A DNA stretch of 64,000 bases, taken from the NCBI GenBank assembly GCA_016721465.1, contig JADKIA010000029.1, positions 1 through 64,000 of the forward strand, read 5' to 3'. Below the pieces are notes generated by a model. It made no database searches and had not been told where the DNA came from. It saw nothing but the letters and a program-made list of their open reading frames with translations. Of the stretch, positions 55,335 through 63,731 are shown piece by piece (the stretch's first letter is position 1; every line of letters starts with the position of its first letter). Origin of the DNA: Ideonella sp. GTDB lineage: Bacteria; Pseudomonadota; Gammaproteobacteria; Burkholderiales; Burkholderiaceae_C. A program made the position numbers and the translations under genes.

Positions 55335-55592
55335 ATGCAAGTGCTGATCCCGTCCGCGCTGCAGTCCTACACCGGCGCCTCGCGTGTGCAGGCCAGTGGC
55401 GCCACCCTGGGCGAGGTGCTGGCCGACCGGTAGCTCCAGTTCCCCGGACTGCGCTTTCGCATGGTGGACGAGCAGGACCGGCTGCGCCCGCACATGCGCG
55501 TGTTTGTCGAGGGCCTGGCCCTGCACGACCTGGCGCACGCGCTGCCGCCAGGCGCCGGGGTGAACATCGTGCAGGCGCTCAGCGGGGGGTGA
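55335..55592 (+). pseudogene. MoaD/ThiS-like protein with an in-frame stop
   Basis: An 85-codon beta-grasp protein reading MQVLIPSALQSYTGASRVQA, then LGEVLADR, then an in-frame TAG (55431). It continues in the same frame with LQFPGLRFRMVDEQDRLRPH and ends ALSGG, the double-glycine tail used for sulfur carriage. Homologues read LADLDRxFPGLRFR here, so a local change of a few bases seems to have made the stop. It follows the BNR gene, its usual neighbour. Confidence 0.7.
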
Positions 55593-55631
55593 CTGGGCGG
55601 GCGCTGGGCCGTGCTCGGACATACTGCAACG

Positions 55632-56318
55632 ATGATCTCCACCAAACTCGACGGCAAGCGGGTGCTGCTCACCCAGTGCAAGGACTTCATGGGCCCGGTG
55701 CTGACCGAGGTCTTCGAGCGAGCCGGCGCCACCGTGATCGGCGACGAGCGCGCGCTGGACCAGGACCCGGGGCTGCCCAAGGCGATCGTCGAGGCCGCCG
55801 GGCGGGTCGACGTGCTGCTGGTGCACCTGGCGATGCCTGCACCCAGCACGCCGGCTGGCGACATCGACGACGCAGAGTGGCGCAGCGTGTTCGCCCACCT
55901 GGTCGACCCCATGCCCCGGCTGGTGGCCGCGGTGCTGCCGCAGATGACCCTGCGCCGACAGGGCCGCATCCTGGTGATGGGCAGCGCGGCGGCACTGCGC
56001 GGCCAGAAGCGCACCGGCAGCTACAGCGCGGCGCGGGGCGCACAGCTGGCCTACGTGCAGGCGGTGGGTCTGGAGCTGGCGCCGCTGGGCATCCAGCTCA
56101 ACGCCATTGCGCAGAACTTCGTGGCCAACCCCACCTACTACGGGCCCGAGGTGCAGGCCAACCCGCGCTTCCAGGAACGGCTGAAGCGCGAGGTGCCGCT
56201 GGGCCGCCTGGTCAGCGCGGAAGAGGACGCGCTGTATGCGGCCTATCTCTGCAGCGACGCGGCGGCCTGCTTCGTCGGCCAGGCCTTCCCGATCAGCGGC
56301 GGCTGGGCCAACCGCTGA
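55632..56318 (+). CDS. Divergent short-chain dehydrogenase/reductase (SDR)-like protein
   Basis: A 228-residue intact protein of SDR fold. The usual TGxxxGxG cofactor loop reads LTQCKDFMGPV. The catalytic Ser is kept (MGSAAAL, S118) and Tyr131 is present, but the YxxxK lysine is Arg (YSAAR, R135). PISGGWANR is a normal SDR C-terminus. With the cofactor loop and lysine altered, normal NAD(P) oxidoreductase activity is doubtful. It lies 39 bp after the MoaD-like gene and before the monooxygenase. Confidence 0.85.
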   Translation: MISTKLDGKRVLLTQCKDFMGPVLTEVFERAGATVIGDERALDQDPGLPKAIVEAAGRVDVLLVHLAMPAPSTPAGDIDDAEWRSVFAHLVDPMPRLVAAVLPQMTLRRQGRILVMGSAAALRGQKRTGSYSAARGAQLAYVQAVGLELAPLGIQLNAIAQNFVANPTYYGPEVQANPRFQERLKREVPLGRLVSAEEDALYAAYLCSDAAACFVGQAFPISGGWANR

Positions 56319-56344
56319 TCGGGCCACCCCCCCATCGATCCAAC

Positions 56345-58067
56345 ATGCACCAACCCGCCACCGAAGCGCGTCCGTCCCTCTACTACCGCTACCAGGTCTT
56401 CGCGCCCTGGCTGCCCTCGGCGCACCCGGCGCACCCGGCGCAGCTGCCGTCGGCGGGTCCGCCGCTGCAGCGTTCGCGCGTGGCGGTCGTCGGTTCGGGC
56501 CGGCCGGCATGGTGACGGCGCTCGAGCTGGCGCGGCACGGCGTGGCCAGCGTGGTGCTCGAGTCCGAGCTGCAGGTGTCGCAGGGCAGCCGCGCGATCGT
56601 GTTCACGCGCCGCTCGATGGAGATCCTGCAGCAGGTGGGGGTGGCCGACCGCATCACCGCCAGCGGCCTGCCCTGGCGTTTCGGCAACTCGTTCTACCGC
56701 GGACAACGCGTGTTTCGCATGGAGGCGCCACACGATCCGGACGACCGCTACGGCCCGCTGATCAACCTCCAGCAGCAGTACCTGGAGGAGTACCTGGTCG
56801 ATGCCTGCCTGGCCCAGCCGCTGATCGATTTCCGCTGGGGCAACAAGGTGGTGGCGGTGCAGCAGAGGGAGGGCGTTGCGAGCGTCGAGGTGGACACGCC
56901 CGAGGGCCCATACACGCTGGACACCGACTGGCTCGTTGCGGCCGATGGCGCGCGCTCGGGCATCCGCACCGCGATGGGCCTGCAGATGGAGGGCGCGTCC
57001 TACGAGGGCTTCTTCGTCATCGCCGACATCCGCATCGACCTGCCGTACCCCACCGAGCGTCGCGCCTATTTCGATCCGGACTGGAACCGCGGCAACACCA
57101 TCCTGATGCACCAGAGCCGCACGGCATCTGGCGCGTCGACTACCAGCTGCCGCCTGGCGAAACCCCGAGCAGGCGCTGCGCCCCGAATCGATGAAGCAGC
57201 GCATCGACGCACAGCTGGCGATGATCGGTCACGCAGGTGCCAAGTGGGACATGGACTGGAGCTCGGTGTATTCAGCCCGCGCGCTCACGCTGCCCGACTA
57301 CGTGCACGGCCGCGTGCTGTTCACTGGCGACGCGGCGCACATGCTGCCCATTTTTGGCGTGCGCGGTGCCAACACCGCCTTCCAGGATGCGCAGTCGCTG
57401 GCCTGGCACCTGGCCTTCGTGCTCAAAGGGCCTGGCCGGGCCGGCGCTGCTGGCCAACCACAGCGCCGAGCGCGTGGGCGCGGCGCGCGAGATCATTGAC
57501 GAGGCCGGCAAGAGCACGCGCTTCATGGCGCCGCCCAGCCGCGGCTTCCGGCTGCTGCGCGATGCGGTGCTGTCGCTCTCACTGACGCAGGCCTTCGTGC
57601 GCCCGCTGTACCACTGGCGCACCTCGCGGCCGCATGAATACAGCGCGTCGGTGCTCAACAGCCCGGGCGATGACAACGCGCTGTTCACCGCCGGCCCGGC
57701 CCATGGCGCGCCGCCGCAGAACGTGCGCCTGGCACCGGACGACTTCCTGCTCGACCACCTGGGCGGCGGATTCGAGCTGATGTACTTCAGCGAAGCCGCC
57801 ACCCTGCCCACGGCCTTGCTGCAAGTGGTGCAGGCCGCCCAGGCCCGAGGCGTGCCGCTGCGTGTCACCGCCGTGGGTGCGGCAGCTCCAGTGGCCGGCG
57901 CCGACTTGGCGTTGCCCGATGTCGACGGCCACCTGCGCGCACGCTACGGCGTGCAGGCCAGCGGGGCGGCCTATCTGCTGCGCCCCGACCAGCATGTCTG
58001 TGCACGCTGGCTCACGCTGGACGCCACGCGGCTGCAGGCCGCACTGAACACTGCCTTGCCCCCATGA
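56345..58067 (+). pseudogene. FAD-dependent aromatic monooxygenase (MhpA-like), four frame breaks
   Basis: Together the frames encode about 574 residues of a flavin hydroxylase. Parts are YYRYQVFAPWLPS, the FAD-binding VAVVGSGPAGMVTALELARH (once the break is closed), DWLVAADGARSGIRTAMG (DG motif), GRVLFTGDAAHMLPIFGVRG (GD motif) and a thioredoxin-like tail. Breaks: near 56500 (GGCCGG for an expected GGCCCGG), near 57118 (AGCCGCAC for AGCCCGCAC), near 57165 (CCCC for CCCCC), and near 57427 (an extra A in AAAGGG). All are single-base changes in short runs. The stop overlaps the next start by 4 bp. If the sequence is right this is a pseudogene. Confidence 0.8.
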
Positions 58068-58468
58068 GCGCCGCCACCATGGATCCTGCCCTCACCATCC
58101 CCGGCCTGGAAACGGTCTACGACGCACTGGCCACCGCCATCGACCAGGCCGGCCCCGACAAGGCCGAGCTGTTCCTGGTGAAGCTGGCGCTGCTCAACGC
58201 CAATGCGCTCGGCCAGCCCGAGCTGTTTCAGCAGCACCTGCAGGCGGCGCTGCAGGACCTGAGCGCCAAGGACGCCGCCATGCGGCCCGTCCCCGTGGGG
58301 ATCAAGCCAAGTGGCACCACATTTGTGAGCACCGATGCCGCCCCTGCGCCAAATCGCTGGCGCACTGATCTGCCGCAAGCCCATGGGTCGAACACGGGCA
58401 TGCCGCGGGCCGCGGCGGCAGTTAAAGTCTCGCCCATTCGCCCGCGGGGCCCGTCGGCCCTGTGGTGA
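58064..58468 (+). CDS. DUF2783-like small protein, 3' end altered by repeat B
   Basis: A 134-residue reading frame. Residues about 8-70 (PGLETVYDALATAIDQAG, LFLVKLALLNANALGQPELF) resemble DUF2783, a short family encoded next to flavin monooxygenases, as here with a 4-bp overlap. Native members end soon after this region. From residue about 74 the frame reads through repeat B (58284-58324) and then unconserved sequence. The tail is therefore probably not part of the original protein. Confidence 0.65.
   Translation: MSAATMDPALTIPGLETVYDALATAIDQAGPDKAELFLVKLALLNANALGQPELFQQHLQAALQDLSAKDAAMRPVPVGIKPSGTTFVSTDAAPAPNRWRTDLPQAHGSNTGMPRAAAAVKVSPIRPRGPSALW
58284..58324 (+). repeat. Dispersed repeat B, copy 2 (in the DUF2783-like gene)
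   Basis: About 41 bp matching 51431-51473 in the opposite orientation: GTCCCCGTGGGGATCAAG then AAGTGGCA and CCACATTT. Relative to the gene it follows, orientation is the same as in copy 1. Confidence 0.7.
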
Positions 58469-58479
58469 CCCTTCTGCCC

Positions 58480-59747
58480 ATGACCATGAAACGACTGGAT
58501 GATTTCCGCCTGCGGCTGGGCCGCGACGAGCTGGTGCCCATCATGGTGGGTGGCATGGGCGTGGACATCTCGTCGGCCGACCTGGCGCTGCAGGTTGCGC
58601 GCCTGGGCGGCGTGGGCCACATCTCCGACGCCATGGTCAAGACGGTCACCGACCGCCGCTACAAGACCAAGTACGTCAAGGCCAAGCAGGCGCTGTACAA
58701 GCTCAACGTCGAGTCCGAAGACAAGTCGGCCGTCAAGTTCGACCTCGGCCACCTCGCCGAAGCCACGCGCCTGCATGTGGAAGGCACCATGACCCGCAAG
58801 CAGGGCAGCGGCATGGTGTTCATCAACTGCATGGAAAAGCTGACGATGAACGCGCCCAAGGAGACGCTGGCCTGCCGCATGGCCGCCGCGCTCGATGCGG
58901 GCATCGACGGCATCACGCTGGCCGCGGGCCTGCACCTGGGCTCGTTCGCGCTGATCGAGAGCCACCCGCGCTTCCGGCATGCCAAGCTGGGCATCATCGT
59001 CTCGTCGCTGCGCGCGCTGCAGTTGTTCCTCAAGAAGAACAGCCGCCTGAACCGCCTGCCCGACTACGTGGTGGTCGAGGGCCCGCTGGCCGGCGGTCAC
59101 CTGGGTTTCGGCATGGACTGGGCGCAATACGACCTGGCCACCATCGTGGCCGAGATCCTGCAGTACCTGAAGGCCGAACAGCTCGACATCCCGTGCTGCC
59201 CGCCGGCGGCATCTTCACCGGCAGCGATGCAGTGCGCTTCATGGAGATGGGCGCCTCGGGCGTGCAGGTGGCCACGCGCTTCACCGTCACCCGCGAATGT
59301 GGTCTGCCCGACGACGTCAAGCAGGAGTACTTCAAGGCCAACGAGGACGACATCGAGGTCAACACGATCTCGCCCACCGGCTACCCGATGCGCATGCTCA
59401 AGTCGAGCCCGTGCATCGGCGACGGCATCCGTCCCAACTGCGAGGCCTGTGGCTACCTGCTCGATGCCAATGGCAAGTGCGCCTACATCACGGCCTACAA
59501 CCGCGAGTTGGCGGCCCACCCGGGTGAAAAGCGCATCTCGGTCAAGGACAAGACCTGCCTGTGCACGCAGATGCGCAACTTCGACATCTGGACCTGCGGA
59601 CAACTCGCCTGGCGCCTGAAGGACACCTCGGTGCGCAGGTCTGACGGCAGCTTCCAGCTGCTGAGTGCCGCGCACGTGTTCGAGGACTATCAGTACAGCA
59701 CCGAGGGCCAGCTGCGCTTGCCCGAGGCCGAAGTCGCAACCGCCTGA
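58480..59747 (+). pseudogene. Nitronate monooxygenase-like flavoprotein, one frame break
   Basis: About 420 residues over two frames. The first (to about 59190) has LVPIMVGGMGVDISSADLAL, ALDAGIDGITLAAGLHLGS and VVEGPLAGGHLGFG, the FMN-binding TIM-barrel motifs of nitronate monooxygenase/enoyl reductase-like proteins. The second begins LPAGGIFTGSDAVRFMEMGA and ends with a cysteine-rich tail (CIGDGIRPNCEACGYLL, KTCLCTQM) unusual for simple NMOs, perhaps a metal site. At about 59193 CCCGTGCTG stands for an expected CCCGGTGCTG, a one-base loss. Start ATG at 58480 or 58486. Confidence 0.8.
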
Positions 59748-59789
59748 TCGCTGGTCGGTGCGCGCGCGCTGCAGGCCCAGTCCAGGGTG

Positions 59790-61043
59790 TCAGGGCTTCA
59801 GCAGCGCCGCCAGATCAAGGTCGACATCCGCCGCCTGCGCGGGCGTGGGCAACACCCCCGCATCCATCAGCTTGCGTGCCGTGAGGTGATCCTTCGCAGC
59901 GTTGACCGAATCCACGGCCAACAATCGACCTGAGCGGAAGTGGTAGACCGAAAAGCTCGTGCCCGCCATGTCGCCGCGCACGGCCCACTCGTCGGCGCCG
60001 GCGGACAGGCCTGCCATCTGCAGCTTGCAATCGTATTGGTCGGACCAGAACCAGGGCGTGGCGGTGAACGGCCGCGCCTGGCCCAGCAGCGCTGCGGCGG
60101 CGCTGCGGCCCTGCTCGGTGGCGTTCTGCACCGATTCCAGGCGCAGCAGGCTGCCGTCGGGCAGGCGGCGCGCGGTGCAGTCGCCGGCGGCGACGATGCG
60201 TGGATCGGCGGTGCGGCTGCACGCGTCCACCACGATGCCGCGGTCGGTTTCCAGGCCAGCCGCGCGGGCCAGTGCGTCGTTGGCGGTCACGCCCACACCC
60301 AGCAGCACCAGACCGCAGGGCAGGCGGCGCCCGTCGGCCAGCAGCACGGCGCTGGCTTGGCCCGCCGTGGTCTCGATGGCGCTGATCTGCGCGTTCAGCA
60401 CCAGTTCGACGCCATGCCGTGTGTGCAGCGCCGCATACCAATCGGACAGCACCGGCGCGAGCACGCGGCCCAGCAGGCGCGGCGCGGCTTCGAGCACGGT
60501 GACGGGCAGGCCTTTCTTGCGGGCCGTCGCGGCCACTTCCAGGCCGATGAAGCCGCCGCCGATCACCACCAGCGGCAGGCCTTGCGCGGCTGCTTGCGCC
60601 ATGCTGGCGGCGATGGCTTCAGCGTCGTCGCGCGAGCGCAAGGCCAGCACATTGGGTGCATCGCCGCCGGGCAGGCTCAGGCGGCGCGGCGTCGAGCCGG
60701 TGGCCAGCACCAGGCCGGTGTAGGGCAGCGTCTGGCCATCGCTCAGCGTCACTTCGCACTTCGCGCGATCGATGGCCTGCACGCCCACGCCCGGGCGCAG
60801 CTCGATCTGCTTGCGCGCCAGCGCCTCGGGGCTGCGCATCTGCAATTGCGCTGCCTCCATCTCGCCGGCCAACCAGGCCTTGCTCAGCGGGGGCCGGTGG
60901 TAGGGCGGGTGCGCCTCGTCGCCGAGCAGCGTGATGGCGTCGGTGCAGCCACCGGCGCGCAGCGCTTCCGCCGCCGCGATGCCGGCCACGCCGTTGCCCA
61001 CGATGACGATCATGCCCGCGCCTCGTCCGTTCGAGGCGCTCAT
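59790..61043 (-). CDS. NAD(P)H-dependent ferredoxin reductase of the P450 system
   Basis: A 417-residue flavoprotein of the putidaredoxin/rubredoxin reductase type. FAD-binding VIVGNGVAGIAAAEAL, the ATGSTPRRL motif, NAD-binding VVIGGGFIGLEVAATARKKG and the second FAD site IVAAGDCTARRL are intact. It moves electrons from NADH to the adjacent ferredoxin. Start ATG at 61043 overlaps the ferredoxin stop; a later ATG at 61013 (MIVIVG) is possible. It is the last gene of the three-gene P450 operon. Confidence 0.93.
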   Translation of the reverse strand: MSASNGRGAGMIVIVGNGVAGIAAAEALRAGGCTDAITLLGDEAHPPYHRPPLSKAWLAGEMEAAQLQMRSPEALARKQIELRPGVGVQAIDRAKCEVTLSDGQTLPYTGLVLATGSTPRRLSLPGGDAPNVLALRSRDDAEAIAASMAQAAAQGLPLVVIGGGFIGLEVAATARKKGLPVTVLEAAPRLLGRVLAPVLSDWYAALHTRHGVELVLNAQISAIETTAGQASAVLLADGRRLPCGLVLLGVGVTANDALARAAGLETDRGIVVDACSRTADPRIVAAGDCTARRLPDGSLLRLESVQNATEQGRSAAAALLGQARPFTATPWFWSDQYDCKLQMAGLSAGADEWAVRGDMAGTSFSVYHFRSGRLLAVDSVNAAKDHLTARKLMDAGVLPTPAQAADVDLDLAALLKP

Positions 61044-61363
61044 TCCTGCGTTTCGGGCAGCTGCACCGTGCCGCCGTCCAGCGCCGCGCTGGCCTTGATC
61101 TGGCAGGCCAGGCGGCTGTTGGGGCGGCGCTCGGCGGCCACGTTGTCGAGCATGTCGAGCTCCGTGGCGCTGGGCGCGGGCAGCACGGACATCAGCAGCC
61201 CGTCCACGTAGCAATGGCAGGTGGCACAGGCGCAGGAGCCGCCGCACTCGCCGAGGATGCCCTCGATGCCATTGGCGGTGGCGGCCTGCATCAGGCTCCA
61301 GCCGTCGGGCACGTTGACTTGGGCGCTGGTGCCGTCGGCTTCGATGTAGGTGATGTTGGCCAT
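61040..61363 (-). CDS. 2Fe-2S ferredoxin (putidaredoxin/adrenodoxin type)
   Basis: A 107-residue ferredoxin. Cysteines fit C-x5-C-x2-C in ECGGSCACATCHCYVDG with the fourth in SRLACQIKAS. It starts NITYIEADGTSAQVNVPDG, usual for this class. It shuttles single electrons from the reductase to the P450. The P450 stop lies 25 bp before its start. Confidence 0.95.
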   Translation of the reverse strand: MANITYIEADGTSAQVNVPDGWSLMQAATANGIEGILGECGGSCACATCHCYVDGLLMSVLPAPSATELDMLDNVAAERRPNSRLACQIKASAALDGGTVQLPETQE

Positions 61364-61388
61364 GGTGCGTGCGGTGTCGATGAAGCGC

Positions 61389-62567
61389 TCACTGTACCGT
61401 TGTCAGGTCCAGCACCAGCGGGCTGCGGAAGGTCGACGACGGCATCCAGGCCAGCTGGTCGGCCACGCGCCGGTATTCGGGCACCACCTGGTGGAACTCG
61501 TCGAAGGCGATCTTCACGCCCAAGCGCGCGATGGCCGTGCCCAGGCAGGCGTGCACGCCGCCGCCAAAGCCCAGGTGGCCGCGTGGCTTGCGGGCGATGT
61601 CGTAGGCATCGGGGTTGGCGTACTGGCGCTCGTCGCGGTTGCCCGAGCCATAGGCCAGGCAGACGAAATCGCCTTCCTTCATGGTCTGGCCGTGCAAGGT
61701 CACGTCCTTCATCAGGCGGCGACGGAAGCGCTGGGCCGAGGTGTTGAAGCGCAAGCTTTCCTCGATCGCGTCGGGCAGCCGCTCGGGGTTGGCCACCACG
61801 GCCCGGCGCGCGTCGGCGAAGCTGGCCAGGTTGTAGGCGAACATCATCATGAAGCCGCCCAGCGACTCCACGCCCGCCATGATCAGCGTCGTGGTGGTGA
61901 GCAGCACCTCGCGGTCGTCCAGACGATCGCCGTCGATCTCGGCCAGCGCGAAGTTGCTGATCAGGTCGTTGCGCGGCTCGGCGCGCCGCATCGCGATCAC
62001 CTTGGCGGCGTAGTCCTGCATCCAGTTGTAGGCGGCGATGTGCTCGGGGCCCTTGGCGCGGGTGCGCGAGTCGCTCTGCACCATCAACACCGCGTTGTCG
62101 CGCACCTCCTGCTCGGGCACGATGGCCTCGTCACCCATGGGCAGGCCCAGCGCGGCCATCAGCACCTTCACGGTGAATTGCGAGGACACGTCCTTGAAGT
62201 CGAACTGGTCCACGCCCTTCAACTGGGCGAAGACCTGCTGTGCCACGGCGCGGATCGGCTCTTCCAGCGCCATCAGGTTGCGCTTCATGAAGGCGTGCTG
62301 GATCAGGCCGCGCAGGCGGTCGTGCTTCGGCGGGTCGGAGCTGCCCAGCGTGGCGCCCGCGCGGCCGGGCAGCTCGGTCATCAGGTTGCCGCTGGCCGAC
62401 GAGTAGGTGGGCCAGTCCTGGCCTGCCGAGACGATGTCGGCGTAGCGGGACAGCACCCACATCTGCGCCTCGGGGCTCCAGAAGCAGGGCTGCTCGTCGC
62501 GCAGGCGCTTGTAGTAGGGGAAGGGGTCGGCGTCGATGGCCGGTGAGTAGGGGTCGAAGGCAAACAT
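61389..62567 (-). CDS. Cytochrome P450
   Basis: A 392-residue soluble bacterial P450. The heme-binding FGGGVHACLG has the thiolate Cys at 341. ExxR is in EESLRF. The I-helix motif is AGVES (231-235), giving a Glu234-Ser235 acid-alcohol pair where most have Thr. With its own ferredoxin and reductase downstream it forms a class I monooxygenase. The substrate is unknown; an aromatic acid or ether is plausible beside aromatic catabolism genes. ATG at 62567 follows GGAGACCCGC. It is divergent from the AraC gene across 140 bp. Confidence 0.95.
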   Translation of the reverse strand: MFAFDPYSPAIDADPFPYYKRLRDEQPCFWSPEAQMWVLSRYADIVSAGQDWPTYSSASGNLMTELPGRAGATLGSSDPPKHDRLRGLIQHAFMKRNLMALEEPIRAVAQQVFAQLKGVDQFDFKDVSSQFTVKVLMAALGLPMGDEAIVPEQEVRDNAVLMVQSDSRTRAKGPEHIAAYNWMQDYAAKVIAMRRAEPRNDLISNFALAEIDGDRLDDREVLLTTTTLIMAGVESLGGFMMMFAYNLASFADARRAVVANPERLPDAIEESLRFNTSAQRFRRRLMKDVTLHGQTMKEGDFVCLAYGSGNRDERQYANPDAYDIARKPRGHLGFGGGVHACLGTAIARLGVKIAFDEFHQVVPEYRRVADQLAWMPSSTFRSPLVLDLTTVQ

Positions 62568-62707
62568 GGCGCGGGTCTCCTGGCGGGTGTGCGGCGGCGG
62601 CCGCCCAAGCTGCGGATTCTGGGCAAGGCCGGCCGCCAAGGCCCTGGACAAACCCCGCCGAGGACTTGCACTTTTCACGTACATTGCCCGATACCGCCGT
62701 CCCCCGA

Positions 62708-63685
62708 ATGCCCATGCCGCCGTCCCCGTCCACCCGCCACTTCCCGCGGTCGGCCGCACGTGGTGTCAAGCCTCACCTGCCGGCGTTTGCGCTATACGGC
62801 GAGGAGGGCGTTCCCGCTGCGGAGCTGCTGCACATCGAGCCCATCCAGTCGCGCAGCCGCCGCTACGACTGGGAGATCGAGGCCCACGTGCACCAGGGTT
62901 TGCACCAGGTGATCTGGTTGCACCGCGGGCCGGTGCAGGCGATGTTGGACGAAACCCGTGTCACGGCCATGGGCCCGGCGATCATCGTCATCCCGCCGGG
63001 CGTGGCGCACGCCTTCCGTTTTTCACCGGCCAGCGATGGTCACGTGCTCACGGTGAATGCGGCCATGTTGGCCGAAGGCGATGCCCCCGAGGTGGGGGCC
63101 GCGCTGCAGGCCTTGTTCGCCACGCCCCGCACGCTGGCACCGGACGCGGCTTCTCCGGACGTGGGCCGCCTGCAGCACCTGTTCGAGGCCTTGCAGGCCG
63201 AGTCCGACGCCGCCGACAGCGCGGCCAGCCCGGTGCCGCGCTGGCTGGCGCGCTCGGTGATCTGGCGCCTGGCGCGGCTGAACGAGCACGAGGTCATGAC
63301 CGCCGCGCAGCGTGGCGGCACCGGGCGGCGGTCGCTCTTTACGCGCTGGGTGGTGTTGATGGAGGCTCACTACCTCGAGCATTGGCCCGTGTCGCGCTAC
63401 GCCGAGCGCCTGGGCCTCACGCCCGAGCGCCTGAATCGCATGGTGCGCGCCGAAACGGGTCTGAACGCGCAGGCCCTGCTGCACGCCCGCCTGGTGCGCG
63501 AGGCCTGCCGCCGGCTGGTGCACGTGGCCGCGCCGGTGTCGCGGCTGGGCTATGAGTTGGGCTTCGAGGACCCGGCCTACTTCTGCCGCTTCTTCAAGCG
63601 ACACACCGGTTTCGGGCCACGCGACTACCGGGCACGGGCGGCGCTGTCAGCAGCGGGCGACGCCGTGCCGCTGGCGGCCGACTGA
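62708..63685 (+). CDS. AraC-family transcriptional regulator (PobR/HpaA-like)
   Basis: A 325-residue regulator. An N-terminal cupin (about 40-125: RRYDWEIEAHVHQGLHQVIW, AIIVIPPGVAHAFRF) probably binds an aromatic acid. The C-terminal double helix-turn-helix (about 225-315) contains YAERLGLTPERLNRMVRAET and YELGFEDPAYFCRFFKRHTG. It most likely controls the divergent P450 operon from the shared 140-bp region. Homologues PobR and HpaA respond to hydroxyaromatic acids. Start ATG at 62708 gives a normal length. Confidence 0.92.
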   Translation: MPMPPSPSTRHFPRSAARGVKPHLPAFALYGEEGVPAAELLHIEPIQSRSRRYDWEIEAHVHQGLHQVIWLHRGPVQAMLDETRVTAMGPAIIVIPPGVAHAFRFSPASDGHVLTVNAAMLAEGDAPEVGAALQALFATPRTLAPDAASPDVGRLQHLFEALQAESDAADSAASPVPRWLARSVIWRLARLNEHEVMTAAQRGGTGRRSLFTRWVVLMEAHYLEHWPVSRYAERLGLTPERLNRMVRAETGLNAQALLHARLVREACRRLVHVAAPVSRLGYELGFEDPAYFCRFFKRHTGFGPRDYRARAALSAAGDAVPLAAD

Positions 63686-63731
63686 TTGGCGATCGCTGCC
63701 GCACAATGTTGGCACACAGCTTCGAGCATCG

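Noticed and set aside
56345..59747. Programmed frameshifting as the reason for the broken frames
   Set aside because: There are too many breaks of both signs, at different run types, without slippery heptamers or a downstream structure pattern.
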